Of a DNA stretch of 64,000 bases, positions 25,584 through 35,526 are shown in pieces (position 1 is the stretch's first letter; every line of letters begins with the position of its first letter). The stretch lies in the NCBI RefSeq assembly GCF_921293095.1, contig NC_060246.1:89959030-90023029 (forward strand). The letters run 5' to 3'. The position numbers and the translations under genes are program-made. The notes beneath the pieces are model-generated. The model was not told the DNA's origin. It saw nothing but the letters and a program-made list of their open reading frames with translations, and did not search any database. The DNA comes from Ischnura elegans. Taxonomy: Eukaryota > Arthropoda > Insecta > Odonata > Coenagrionidae.

Positions 25584-25846
25584 AATCAATCATTTCTCCG
25601 TTTTATTTACTATTTATTTGCAGTAAACTCTATAAAGGTCATTGTATCGTATGATGAACCGATTTGTTCATTTCCTAATTGCATTAAATTTTACTCTCCG
25701 AGAAAATCTACTGATTTTTTCATTTCCATGTCTTTCCAAGTTCAATGCGCTTTAAGTCCATCATTTGTCCGTTTTTTATAATTTTGTATCTGCAATACAC
25801 TCTATAGAGGCCATCGCTTCGTGTGATTAACAGATTTTCTTCATTA
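25584..25846 (+). repeat. Second diverged tandem duplication, period about 171 bp
   Basis: Copy one 25584-25672 and copy two 25755-25846 share (C/T)CATCATTT-like starts, TCCGTTTT(A/T), GCA(G/A)TA(A/C)ACTCTATA(A/G)AGG and TTGTTCATT-like ends. A further partial start (AATCAATCATTTTCCGTGG) occurs at about 25861. Together with 24674-25200 this makes a 1.2-kb block of local duplications. Confidence 0.65.
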
Positions 25847-25869
25847 CCACGCTCTAGGAAGAATCAATC

Positions 25870-27119
25870 ATTTTCCGTGGCGATTTACTTTTAGCCGTAA
25901 TTGTTGAATTCGCGCAGGAGAATTGGCGAATAAATTATTTCTCCCGCACGATTCCATGGAATTCCCATTATAGAATGGATGTAATTTCTAAAATGTTATT
26001 AGATAAAAGGTATTTGATTTAGACATTCACAAAAATCTGTAATGTCATCATACCTGCTACATCTAATAGGAAGGCGTTAATGAATAGTAGTACGATCTCC
26101 ATTTCCAGCACTATTTATCAAAACATTTAAATCTTTACCAAGTAATGAAGATTTTTTCCTGCTTCTGTTTAACTTGTTAAAATATATGAATATTATATCA
26201 ATAATTCTTTATTTACATATTTAAAAAAACAGATAATTCATTTAAACTTATTTTGCTACGCTGGAGTATATAAAAGGTATACCGAGAAGGGAACACGCCT
26301 GTCGCATAAGGCATTATCTTTCTTTTGAGGTTTCCCATGGAAAAACGACCTTATGCTTATGATCGTCCACATTCAACACAAATTGCGAAAATTTGAGCAT
26401 CGACATTTCTTTTCATATAATTAATTTAGTTAAAAAACTTTTCTTTTTGCTTAAATGATAATAAATGCCGAAGCGAAATATTTAAATTACGTTTCACTTC
26501 CCATAACGCGACGAGCGTCGACCCGAAATTTCCAGCCGCGAAAGAGACTGTTAATTAGTTAATCATGTTGAGGAGGAAAATGAGCATTCTGTTTCATTTC
26601 CTTTATTTTATATTTGAAAAGCGCTTTTCAACCCTCATGTTGATGTTTCCAACCATTGGTCAATGGGCACTCAAAAGGGTATTTAAGTCCTGCAAAAGGC
26701 TACAGCCGCTTCAATTGCCTTGCGGTGTGGTGTCCCCTTTTTATTTGTCGTCCATGAATTATTTATGAGATTTGAGATTCAATAGTCATCCAAACTGTAT
26801 TTTATCTCATTCTTATGAGGTCCTTTTGTAACACTCACTCTTGGATTTATTTCCTTAATAACCATTGTCCCCACGTACAATTATCTTATTTCGCTTTATT
26901 AAGAGTTTGAAATCACTCTTCCACAATTTATAATTTTCAGCAGACGCTTTCTTTTATCCTTCTTCCGCTTAGCATCTGGGATTTAGAAACCCTCTCAACG
27001 AAATCAAATTTTCAGGAGAAAAATATGTGGGTGTTAATCATATTAAAGATGAAAAGAGGCTGAAATAGCTAATTTGGATGAAATTTGTTCATAATTTTAT
27101 ATTTACCACCTTTTTGTTT
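25870..27119. other. AT-rich sequence, nothing recognised
   Basis: No element ends, domains or repeats were found. The open frame at 26565-26768 is short and unassigned. Confidence 0.4.
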
Positions 27120-27297
27120 TTTCGTCTATTTTATTTATTTCCATTACCCCATAAATAGCACATTTACAGCCCCTACAATGGGGAATATTCACACACGCCC
27201 ATTCCCTGGAAAAGGCTTACCTACCCAGACGGGACTCGAACACGCGACCTTCGGTTTGGCAGGAGAGGACTTTACCCCGCCGCCACCAAGGCCGGCA
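27120..27297 (-). mobile_element. tRNA-derived SINE, minus strand
   Basis: Read on the minus strand from 27297, it starts TGCCGGCCTTGGTGGCGGCG (an A-box-like TGGTGGCGGCGG) and about 40 nt later has GTGTTCGAGTCCC, a good RNA polymerase III B box. Next come GGGTAGGTAAGCC and a body with TTTTCCAGGGAATGG. It ends in an ATAAATAAAATAGACG-type A-rich tail near 27120. The first 100 bp match 52265-52365 on the plus strand. SINEs of this kind are transcribed by polymerase III and moved by LINE reverse transcriptase. No flanking target duplication could be fixed. Confidence 0.8.
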
Positions 27298-28454
27298 TTT
27301 TTCATATGCTTGTCAATTATTTACTTGAATCATGAAAGATTGGTTATTGTATAATTTACAATTTCTTATCAGCAACTAATCATGCTGGTATTTAAACAGT
27401 TATAAACGGTTCTTGCGAATGTTACTAACTTCTATATTTTCATTGATTGAATACGGTTGTAAAATACCGTTCTTGATTAAAAAATTCCATTTAATGCTAC
27501 AGATACCAAGTAAGTGACCCAGTTTGGGCATTATTCCAGTTCATTCTTCAGAAGATTGCTCCTACTTAAAGTTTTATTGTAACTCGTCACATAAGGTGTA
27601 AACACGACCCGGTAAAGTAAAACACTTGAGACAAAGTAATAAGTACCTGATCGTATTCCCAACAAAAAAATGAGATATTAATGACCTTGAGCTCCAATTG
27701 ACAAGAATACCTTCCTCTGTTATATTTTTTCCTATTATCCCTAAAAAGAGGTGCACGCTTTTGTATGTTTTTTCGAGAAACGAAACACTCTCAGTCTATT
27801 CAGAGTTCATAGGTGTGTTTGAGGTCCAAAAACAACAATATTTTAGCAAGTAGTCTTCCCTAAATGGAAATTTTTGAAAAGAATTGTCGGATGAAGCGAA
27901 TATTTATAAAAGTATTATGACCCTGTAGAACTACAAACAAAGGAATTGGAGGAATAGAACGGCATCACTTCCCAAGTATGGAAGGAGTTCCCTTGTTATG
28001 GGTAGTTAAGATAAAGTTAGGACTATATTTGGATGAGACAGCGTAAAATTCGTAAGAATTTGGAAGAAGAGTTCAAAAGTGAGGTAATTTTGGGAAAAGG
28101 TATCACCGATTGCCTCCATCCAGATAGTTATCGCTCCAGTTCAAGAACCTTTCTTGGAGTTAATGTCAAATAACCTCTATCTGGGAAAAACGATACGTGC
28201 TTACAAAACTTTTGAGAACGTTTTCATAAATGCCATAAAAGAAGCTTTCAGTACCTTTGATACGCCTTTTCGTACTGATACTCTATGAAATGGTGAGTTT
28301 CGGTTACCTATTGGGTGTTCAAAGTATTTTTTCACCCCACGCTCATATATTGATGTCCTGAGGATTCTTATTCCTCGTTTGATCATACGGCTTTGGAACT
28401 CTGCTATCCGATATGCTTTTAATTGGTTCCCAATTGATTAGTTGCTCCGTATGT
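27298..28454. other. AT-rich sequence, nothing recognised
   Basis: No domains or repeats seen. It ends at the left inverted arm of the 4.6-kb unit. Confidence 0.4.
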
Positions 28455-28831
28455 GTTTTTTTAACTAACTAAGCTTATGTTTGATGAAATACCGACAAAA
28501 AATGGTAGGAACGTAGGTTGTTAGACTTTATACAGCAGATTGCATAAAGCGAAAACCTGTTATGAAAATATGTATTCATAAGTTACCAGGAGAAATTATG
28601 ATTTACCTTTTTAGAAATTAGCGCTTGCGTTTATATTTTCTCTCGCATCCACATGCGTTGTACCTGCTCATATCGTGTATTCTACTTTCGTGATTAGGAA
28701 GCAATTGGGGTGATTAATCCTTTAAAAAAATTTGCTCTTCAAGATCCCCTAATGAAATGTTGTAGATTCTTGGCCTGTGGATTTGATACATTCCTCAGGA
28801 ATACATTTCCCCGAGTAAAACCGTGCGTTTT
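28455..28831 (+). repeat. Left arm of large inverted repeat (377 bp)
   Basis: Nearly identical, in reverse complement, to 32701-33078; I count only about six substitutions plus homopolymer length differences. The outer end starts G(T)7-8 AACTAACTAAGCTTATG and the inner end is GAGTAAAACCGTGC. Homology stops sharply at both edges. The arm itself has no terminal inverted repeats and no open frame of note. Confidence 0.92.
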
Positions 28832-29600
28832 AGGATTTCTAGTATTCGGACCTTAGATCACTTAAGAAAGGTAAATACAAATGCAAGTGCACTGCGTCAG
28901 AAATATTGGAAATGAATATCTATTATAAATAATTACCAGAAGCTTACACAATAAGGGTTGACACAAAAATGATCATATTACACCAAGACAGTCAATAAAG
29001 GAATATTCCATCAGATTCAAAATTTTATTATAGCGGATAGAACAGTACATTACTAACCATCTCTAATGAGAAATACGATCTACATTTCAAAACTGAAAAT
29101 ATTTCAGATTATCAAAAAATGACCTGCGCGATATTAATTCATATTTTTCCTAATTAAATGATCCAAATTCTTTACTTATCAATATGTATATATTCAAATC
29201 AAATACATAATTTTATTCAAAATAAGTAGCTAAATTTATCAATGAAAATAAATTAATGCAACTATTACCTAACAAGAAACAATATTCATTACATTCATTG
29301 CTATTGCGATTTTCTACCTTTGAAGAAAATTCTTCTCTAAGACAACTTCTTGCTTCTTGAGAGACCTGAACTTACCACTCCAAGCTCCTAAAGGGAAGTG
29401 ACCGACACTATTTTGAGTCACCAACTTCAAGTTGCGTGTTTGCACCAATTACTCCTCAGTGCCTTTACTCTCCTCACTTCACTCACTTAACTTACTCTCG
29501 TTCCCAAGTTACAACAGCTCTTCATTTGCCTTTCACTCAGTTCAGCTAATTTTCCTCGTATACATCACACGATCTGAATTTGCTGACTTCAATTTGCCTC

Positions 29601-29692
29601 AAACTACTTCCATCAATGGTAGAATTCCTATGCACACACCCCGCCAAAACTACTTCCATCAATGGTAGAATCCCTATGCACACACCTTGCCA
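29601..29692 (+). repeat. 46-bp tandem repeat, two copies
   Basis: The unit AAACTACTTCCATCAATGGT...CACACACC...GCC occurs at 29601 and 29647 with about three differences. Confidence 0.9.
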
Positions 29693-31904
29693 TTAAGTAA
29701 TCCAAATACGCGAACAGTTCCAACGGCTCTGGAGACATGAGCGTTTCAAATTTCACACAACTACGAGCCCGTCCACCCAGAGAAATTGATTTAGTTTGGT
29801 GAAGGTCAAAGAGTCTTCTAAGCACTCAAACCGATCCAGAAATACGTTTGGATCACATCAGCGATTCCTTAGGCGAGCAGATGAAGAACTTGACTATCCT
29901 TAAGGTAAACATTCGCAAAGAGCATATCTTACTGAAATTCGTAAATATACCATTCGTTAAGTCATTTTAGTATTCCAAGAACCTCTGACGATAATATAAT
30001 TTTTTTAAAAATTGGAAAATTCTCCGAACACAAGCAATCCCACCAATCCCACTTCTGATTTACACAACAGAACATTCCTAATCAATCAATAATTTATGAG
30101 GCAGGCAAAGGTAGCAAAATAAAAAAAAATCCGTTGGCAAAGTAAATCAGTATCGAAGAATATTTTACCACTCACGACCGCACAAAACCCTTGCATATTT
30201 GTGAGAGTACATGTCTGGCGCAGGATTTCCAACTGTCTTCTTGTATTCACTTTGAATAGAGACAGTAAAAACGTGCCAGATGAAAATACTTACCTGAAAG
30301 TTACCTTAATGACATTTAATACCTAATGGAGACTTTCCGTTGGAATCTTTCCATGGAATACTTACAAAAATATTGGCGGTAGATTTCCTGAATAAGCTTG
30401 GATAAATCAATGACATTTTAAGAAGGCCGTCGAAATAAAAACAGTGATGGACATTTTCTACTCCGCACTCGTCCGACTGCGTCTCGAACACGCAAAAATC
30501 ATATGGCGCCCAAGGCACAAAGGTATTATTTCTGACCGATGCAAAATAGCAGCAAAAATTTAAGAAATGAAAATATTGAACGGAGGAGCTACGTGCTAAA
30601 GTTACGCCTGCAAAATAACGAGTAAAACTCTTCCAGTGACCCAGAGGAATTAATCTTCGTACTACCATATTTATAGCTACTAAGAATTGGTTAAAATAAG
30701 GGAAGAATATTTTCAAACGGAGGGGAGTAAGTTATTTGGTTTTACCCTGAGAAACTGAGGTTTAAACCATAGTTAATTACACCACAGTCATAACACTCGC
30801 AGCGCTCGAAGTTATCATTCATCTCTGTTAACTGCTGATGACGTAACACTCCCCGCCTTGCACCTATTGGTGGGATTCGCTGCATTAGTGGTGACATACT
30901 GAAGTAGGTTCTATCGTTCTATCCAAGAACACCAGTAGTTGAATACTTTATGCAACGGGTGGTTGAAGCAGGATGAGTTAAAAAATGACCGTGCAATGTG
31001 GACATTTACAGCCAGCCAAGATTGGAACGGCTGAAATGCTAACTAAAATACCCCAATGCTCAGACATTTTTTTTGGAAAAGTACTTTCCTGTTTTAATAA
31101 AATGACATTAATGTAATTAAAGTATTTATTGGACCTTCTTACCCTCTGCATCACATGGACGACGAAACTATAGACTTTTGCGAAAGAAAACGTAACAATT
31201 TTTAACCTCATAAAATGATAATTGAATTAATGCGACAGTAAAAACATCCAAAGTACACCAGTTTTCAGTGTGAGGACTCAGGATTGGAGTAGTTACGGGA
31301 AGAAATTCCAAGAAATCTTTTACAATCCAGTGGGATCAAAGTGAAAATCTCTTTAAAACTCTCGAATTCATGATAAGGTGAGTCCTAGTCCAAAAGCTAT
31401 ATCATGAGAATCATAGAAGAGCCGATTCTGCAAATCCTAATGTCCGAGAAATTCTTAGTTAAATGGCACACCTGAATCAAAACTGAATTTATACTTTGAA
31501 AATGTATGTCATTCAAATTCTTAACAATTAACACACTATGATCGAGCTCATAGATACAGGTTCATTATTCGATAAATACGATCTATATTTCGTTATATAC
31601 AAAAACCTCGAAAATAAATAACTTCTGCTGTCACTTCTTCTCTATTATATAATCATGTTATTTTCACTATGTTGAATCCACCCATCACAATATTTTCCCC
31701 GATTAATTTTTGCATTAATCCTTATAAAAAATGGAAATTAGCTAAAACCTTATTTTTATTCAACTAAAAAAATATCTGATCCAACTTAACACCACGCGTA
31801 AACCAAAGGTAGAGAACCCTCAAAATAACAAGCGTTGAAAGTAAAGTTAACTCATTAAACGAGAAAGAAGAGTTAGATCCAGGATTTAGACCGATTCTCT
31901 TCAT

Positions 31905-32260
31905 GCTTCATCCAGATGCCCTACTCTCTCGTTCCTCGGACGACGCACGAATGAATTTCCTCCGCCGGTGCCGCGGATGAAGCTCCATCCTCTCGCCCGT
32001 GCACCAGATCCCACCAGCCAGCGTTTTACGTTCAAGAGCCTCCCTCAGTGCTTTCATGTGGGGAGTCCGGTGGACGCAAGCCATGGCAAGTGAACGGTGG
32101 TGAGGGCCACACGCGAAAGAAAAAGAAACCCTCTCGGTGCGCGATAAGCTCAAACCCAGACGTGAGCGCTAAAGCCGTTGGTGGGGATGATGCCACGGGG
32201 AGAGAGACAAAAGCAACCGGGGCTCCAGACTTCCACGCGAGCAACGTAAATAAAGAGCCG
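31905..32260. other. GC/CpG-rich island within the inverted-arm unit
   Basis: CpG dinucleotides and GC content are clearly higher than in the AT-rich surroundings. Frames are open on both strands (31908-32153 and 32032-32244 minus; 32048-32347 plus) without recognisable domains. It lies about 450 bp inside the right arm. It could be a promoter or first exon of a gene carried by the unit, or captured host DNA. Confidence 0.4.
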
Positions 32261-32700
32261 CAAATTAATCTCTTCAGCTTTTCCCTTTATACACAGAAAC
32301 TGGGCCAGAGCCGTTTAAACTTCAATTTACCTTGTTTCCGGAGTTAATCAAATCTCACGGCTGGCTGAAGTATTCTTTTAGAGGATCGTAAGGAAGACTG
32401 CAAGGCCAAATGGTATTCGAGTGGGCCATTTACACATGAAGCCCCGTCTAACATCTGTTTTCATACTCAGCAAAAGAATGAAACTTTTTTAAAAATAAGA
32501 ATGAAACTTTCGTTTTTTTTATGGGTCAAATTTAGTTTTCAATGATGTTGCCTTTTTCAACTCATTAGTTGAAGGTGAACCTCGAATCCATTTATCCATT
32601 AGATAAACTTATTTAATCAATAAAAGCTTAGCTGTTAGCAATGGTGGATAACAACAAAAAACATTTTGAGTTTCAAAGGAAAAAAATATCAAGTAAAAGA

Positions 32701-33078
32701 AAAGGCACGGTTTTACTCGAGGAAATGTATTCCTGAGGAATGTATCAAATCCACAGGCCAAGAATTTACAACATTTCATCAGGGGATCTTGAAGAGCAAA
32801 TTTTTTTAAAGGATTAATCACCCCAATTGCTTCCTAATCACGAAAGTAGAATACACGATATGAGCAGGTACAACGCATGTGGATGCGAGAGAAAATATAA
32901 ACGCAAGCGCTAATTTCTAAAAAGGTAAATCATAATTTCTCCTGGTAACTTATGAATACATATTTTCATAACAGGTTTTCGCTTTATGCAATCTGCTGTA
33001 TAAAGTCTAACAACCTACGTTCCTACCATTTTTTTTCGGTATTTCATCAAACATAAGCTTAGTTAGTTAAAAAAAAAC
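32701..33078 (-). repeat. Right arm of large inverted repeat (378 bp)
   Basis: Reverse complement of 28455-28831 at about 98 percent identity by eye. Its outer edge (33078) lies only 267 bp before the transposase start codon. The flanks outside the two arms share no obvious target duplication. Confidence 0.92.
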
Positions 33079-33108
33079 AATAAATTACAAATAATAAATA
33101 AAAATAGA

Positions 33109-33201
33109 GCTACCTCGGCAATATTGAATGCATAAAATGTATATTATTGCGAGTGCCGGGCAAAGTAGCCACGGTAGCCGTAGCAATTGCCGAAGTAGCT
33201 T
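33109..33201. repeat. 15-bp inverted repeat enclosing a transposase-element motif
   Basis: AGCTACCTCGGCAAT (33109-33123) is complementary to ATTGCCGAAGTAGCT (33187-33201) with one mismatch. Between them is GGGCAAAGTAGCCA (33158-33171), one mismatch from the motif repeated three-prime of the transposase. It could be part of the left subterminal region of the Tigger-like element. Confidence 0.55.
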
Positions 33202-33344
33202 AAATGAATTAATATCTCATCCTATACGTATCTCATCACGCTCCTGGGGAAAGGGACGCAAACACTCATCCCAACTTATTAACATAAAAAATATTATCTT
33301 ATCACATAACTATTAGGATTGATATTGTTACAGGTATTTCCAAG

Positions 33345-33671
33345 ATGCCATATACATACAAGAGAAAGTCTACCCAACAATCATGGGATTCAGAATCAAT
33401 GCGACAGGCAATATTAGCAGTTAAAAGAGATAAAATGCCGTTTGCAACTGCAGCAAAGCAGTTTAACGTTCCTAGAAATACCCTTAAAAGAAGAGTACTT
33501 GAGAAGAATCAAGATGCCACTGGTGAGAAAAAAATACTAGGAAAGTACAGAAAAGTATTTAACGATGAACAAGAGAAGCAACTAGTAGAATTTATTATAG
33601 ACATGGAGAGAAGATTTTATGGAGTCTCACAAAATGACTTACGCCGTGCGGCATACAGCCTCGCAGAATAA
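33345..33671 (+). CDS. N-terminal HTH part of the transposase (108 codons, ends at stop)
   Basis: This is the part upstream of the in-frame TAA. It encodes the pipsqueak/CENPB-type HTH and the start of the second DNA-binding half (to RRAAYSLAE). If translated alone it would give a DNA-binding protein without catalytic domain, which could in principle bind the element's ends. I treat it as a fragment of the broken gene. Confidence 0.7.
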   Translation: MPYTYKRKSTQQSWDSESMRQAILAVKRDKMPFATAAKQFNVPRNTLKRRVLEKNQDATGEKKILGKYRKVFNDEQEKQLVEFIIDMERRFYGVSQNDLRRAAYSLAE

Positions 33672-33707
33672 AACAACATCCATCACACTTTCAACAACGA
33701 AAAAAAG

Positions 33708-34982
33708 ATGGCGGGGAAGGATTGGGTGGCAGGATTTAAAAAAAGGCACCCAAACATAAGTTTGCGGACCCCAGAAGCCACTTCATTAGCAAGAGCTCAA
33801 GGGTTCAACAAGACCAATGTATCTAAATTTTTTGAAATATTAAAAACAGTCCAAGATAAACATAAGTTTGAAGCTCATCGTGTTTTTAATTGTGATGAAA
33901 CCGGGCTTTTAACTGTACAAAATAGACATTCAAAAGTGTTTGCCTTGAAAGGAAGGCGACAGGTGGGTGCGATCACTTCTGCCGAAAGAGGCCTTCTCTC
34001 TACATTAGAAGTCTGTATGTCTGCTGGAGGAACCTTTATTCCTCCCTTTGTCGTTTTTCCCAGGAAGAATATGAAGGCAGAGCTAAGAGACGGAGCACCC
34101 CCTGGTTCAGAATTCGCATGCACTCCTAATGGCTGGATGCAGACCGATATTTTCTTGAAATGGTTCGACCACTTCCTACATCACGCAAAACCTTCACCAG
34201 AGTCACCAGTGCTTCTTATTTTAGATGGGCATGCAACTCACACAAAAAGTATTGACTTCATAATCAAGGCCAGAGAAAATAACACAACTGTGGTATGCTT
34301 ACCTCCACACTGCAGCCATAAGTTACAGCCCCTAGACGTGTCTTTTATGGCACCTTTTAAGACCTACTGCATTCAAGAATTTGAGAATTTCTTCAGGAAT
34401 AACCCTGGGAGAGCCATCACTCAGTTCCAGATTAGTAGACTTCTTGGTGAGGCTTTTTTGCGTGCAGCTGTGCCTGCAACAGCTATTAACGGTTTTCGAA
34501 AATGTGGGATTTTTCCTTATGACCCTGATGTGTTTTGTGATGCTGACTTCCTCCCCTCTGAAGTGTCTGACATTCCAATGACCGACTGCACCATAGGTGC
34601 TAGCCTACAATCAGGTGGAGGTGAACCTGACCCCGCACCACAGAAGAAGAGAACAACAGATGAATCCGAAAAAGGTCAAGATGTAGGCCTAATGATCAAT
34701 CCAAGAAACGGCGGTGAAGATGTCGGTGAAATGGTTAAAGTTAACTTACCTAACAATGAAGATTTGGCAGTTGCTGGACCTAGTGGCCTAAATAAGTCCT
34801 CTTTTGCAATCAGTCCAAGAGATATAATTCCGTTGCCAAAACAAACCTTGACAAAGCAAAGGAAACAAAACAGGAAAAAAGGAAAGACAGCCATCATTAC
34901 AGCTAGCCCGTACAAAAATGAACTGATGGAAGAGATACAAAAGAGACAGGAAGAAGAAGAAAAGAAGAGAGAAAAGAACTGA
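33708..34982 (+). CDS. Catalytic part of the transposase, 424 codons uninterrupted
   Basis: Same frame as the fragment before it, 12 codons after the TAA. All three DDD aspartates are present (residues 63, 173 and 210 from this ATG), as are QPLD and the conserved GFRKCGIFPYDPDVF block near residues 259-273. The intact frame over 1.27 kb suggests the inactivating changes are recent. It ends early because of the frameshift, losing the PHD finger. Confidence 0.85.
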   Translation: MAGKDWVAGFKKRHPNISLRTPEATSLARAQGFNKTNVSKFFEILKTVQDKHKFEAHRVFNCDETGLLTVQNRHSKVFALKGRRQVGAITSAERGLLSTLEVCMSAGGTFIPPFVVFPRKNMKAELRDGAPPGSEFACTPNGWMQTDIFLKWFDHFLHHAKPSPESPVLLILDGHATHTKSIDFIIKARENNTTVVCLPPHCSHKLQPLDVSFMAPFKTYCIQEFENFFRNNPGRAITQFQISRLLGEAFLRAAVPATAINGFRKCGIFPYDPDVFCDADFLPSEVSDIPMTDCTIGASLQSGGGEPDPAPQKKRTTDESEKGQDVGLMINPRNGGEDVGEMVKVNLPNNEDLAVAGPSGLNKSSFAISPRDIIPLPKQTLTKQRKQNRKKGKTAIITASPYKNELMEEIQKRQEEEEKKREKN

Positions 34983-35104
34983 AGACAAAAAAAAATAACC
35001 AAACAAAAAAACGTAATCAACAGCCTAAAAAAACTCTCCAGCTAAAGAGACGACTCAATTTTGACGATGAAGAAGAAGAAAAGCTTAAGGAGCAAGAACA
35101 AGAT

Positions 35105-35254
35105 TGTACGTGTTTCTATTGCAATGAACTATTTTCTAAATCAAAAGACAATGAAGGTTGGATCCGATGTTCTGTGTGCAAAGAATGGGCTCACCAAGAG
35201 TGTGCAGGGGTTGAGGAGGACGATGACGAGTTTGAATGTGAATTTTGTAAATAA
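35105..35254 (+). pseudogene. PHD-type zinc finger exon-like segment, frameshifted tail of transposase
   Basis: The translated segment has cysteine pairs CxxC (CFYC), CxxC (CSVC), a WxHxxC (WAHQEC) and a final CxxC (CEFC) directly before the stop codon. This is the PHD C4HC3 pattern used by chromatin readers of histone H3 tails. It lies one frame away from the main transposase frame. A PHD finger at the end of a pogo/Tigger transposase suggests possible chromatin-guided targeting, which is inference. Confidence 0.8.
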
Positions 35255-35436
35255 TTTGTAAGCCACTAAAAAATCTCTTAATGCTCCAGTAGTCATGAGG
35301 ATTCCTTTTTAACTTTGTTATTCTACATGTAAAAAGAGTATAACAGTTTTTCTACTGGACATATTTCCTTAATTATTTTAGTTTTTGAGACGATTATACA
35401 AGTTAGAAGTAAATTTATCTTTACTGTATTGTGAAA

Positions 35437-35442
35437 AATAAA
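35437..35442 (+). promoter_or_regulatory. Candidate polyadenylation signal
   Basis: AATAAA lies about 180 bp after the stop of the PHD segment and before the terminal motif cluster, a sensible place for the transposase mRNA 3-prime end. Confidence 0.45.
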
Positions 35443-35484
35443 TACCTGAAAATTAAATAGCTGTTGTTTGACGTAAATTGTCAG

Positions 35485-35523
35485 GTCGGGCAAAGTGGCC
35501 AGGGCCTGGCCACTTTGCCCGAC
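35485..35523. repeat. Perfect 39-bp palindrome of the terminal motif
   Basis: Nineteen-base arms around one central base at 35504. Each arm reads GTCGGGCAAAGTGGCCAGG. It consists of two GGGCAAAGTGGCCA motifs in opposite orientation. It may be two abutting element ends or a strong transposase binding site. Confidence 0.9.
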
Positions 35524-35526
35524 ATA

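Larger units (their letters stand above)
28832..32700. other. Interior of the inverted-arm unit (3.87 kb), no gene assigned
   Basis: It contains a 46-bp tandem repeat (29601-29692), an unassigned minus-strand frame of 136 codons (30306-30716) and a CpG-rich stretch at about 31905-32260, open on both strands. The 136-codon frame holds a GTAAGT that could be a splice donor, but I recognise no transposase or other domain. If the unit is a transposon, this would be either its decayed coding region or captured sequence. Confidence 0.45.
33345..35254 (+). pseudogene. Pogo/Tigger-like DDE transposase with C-terminal PHD finger, broken
   Basis: Cut-and-paste transposase. From the ATG at 33345 (context CAAGATG), residues about 10-55 form a pipsqueak/CENP-B-type HTH (ESMRQAILAVKR...ATAAKQFNVPRNTLKRRV). 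A CENPB/Tc5-type second DNA-binding half follows (FNDEQEKQLVEFI...WVAGFKKRHPNISLRTPE). The DDE_1 core has aspartates in NCDETG (codon 33894), ILDGHATH (34224) and LQPLDVSF (34335), with 36 residues between the last two. Then comes a lysine/glutamate-rich linker and a PHD-like C4HC3 finger (CFYC, RCSVC, WAHQEC, ECEFC; 35105-35254). There are two breaks: a TAA at 33669 in place of what looks like a CAA codon, and a one-base loss near 34960-34980, after which the linker and finger continue in another frame to the stop at 35252. An AATAAA lies at 35437. The second, uninterrupted piece (33708-34982, 424 codons) keeps the whole catalytic core. About 635 residues are inferred. Confidence 0.93.

Noticed and set aside
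27085-27354. 89-codon plus-strand frame
   Set aside because: It reads antisense through the minus-strand SINE.
30306-30716. 136-codon minus-strand frame as a transposase or THAP-type gene of the inverted-arm unit
   Set aside because: I looked for DDE, hAT dimerisation or C2CH patterns and found none; only a GTAAGT donor-like site is present.
32609-32821. 70-codon minus-strand frame
   Set aside because: It runs through the right inverted arm and inner AT-rich sequence, with no domain.
33875-34123. Minus-strand frame of 82 codons
   Set aside because: It is a shadow of the transposase catalytic core.
34960-34985. Programmed minus-one frameshift joining the transposase to the PHD segment
   Set aside because: No X XXY YYZ slippery heptamer is present in the zero frame before the TGA, and an independent in-frame stop upstream shows the gene is decaying.
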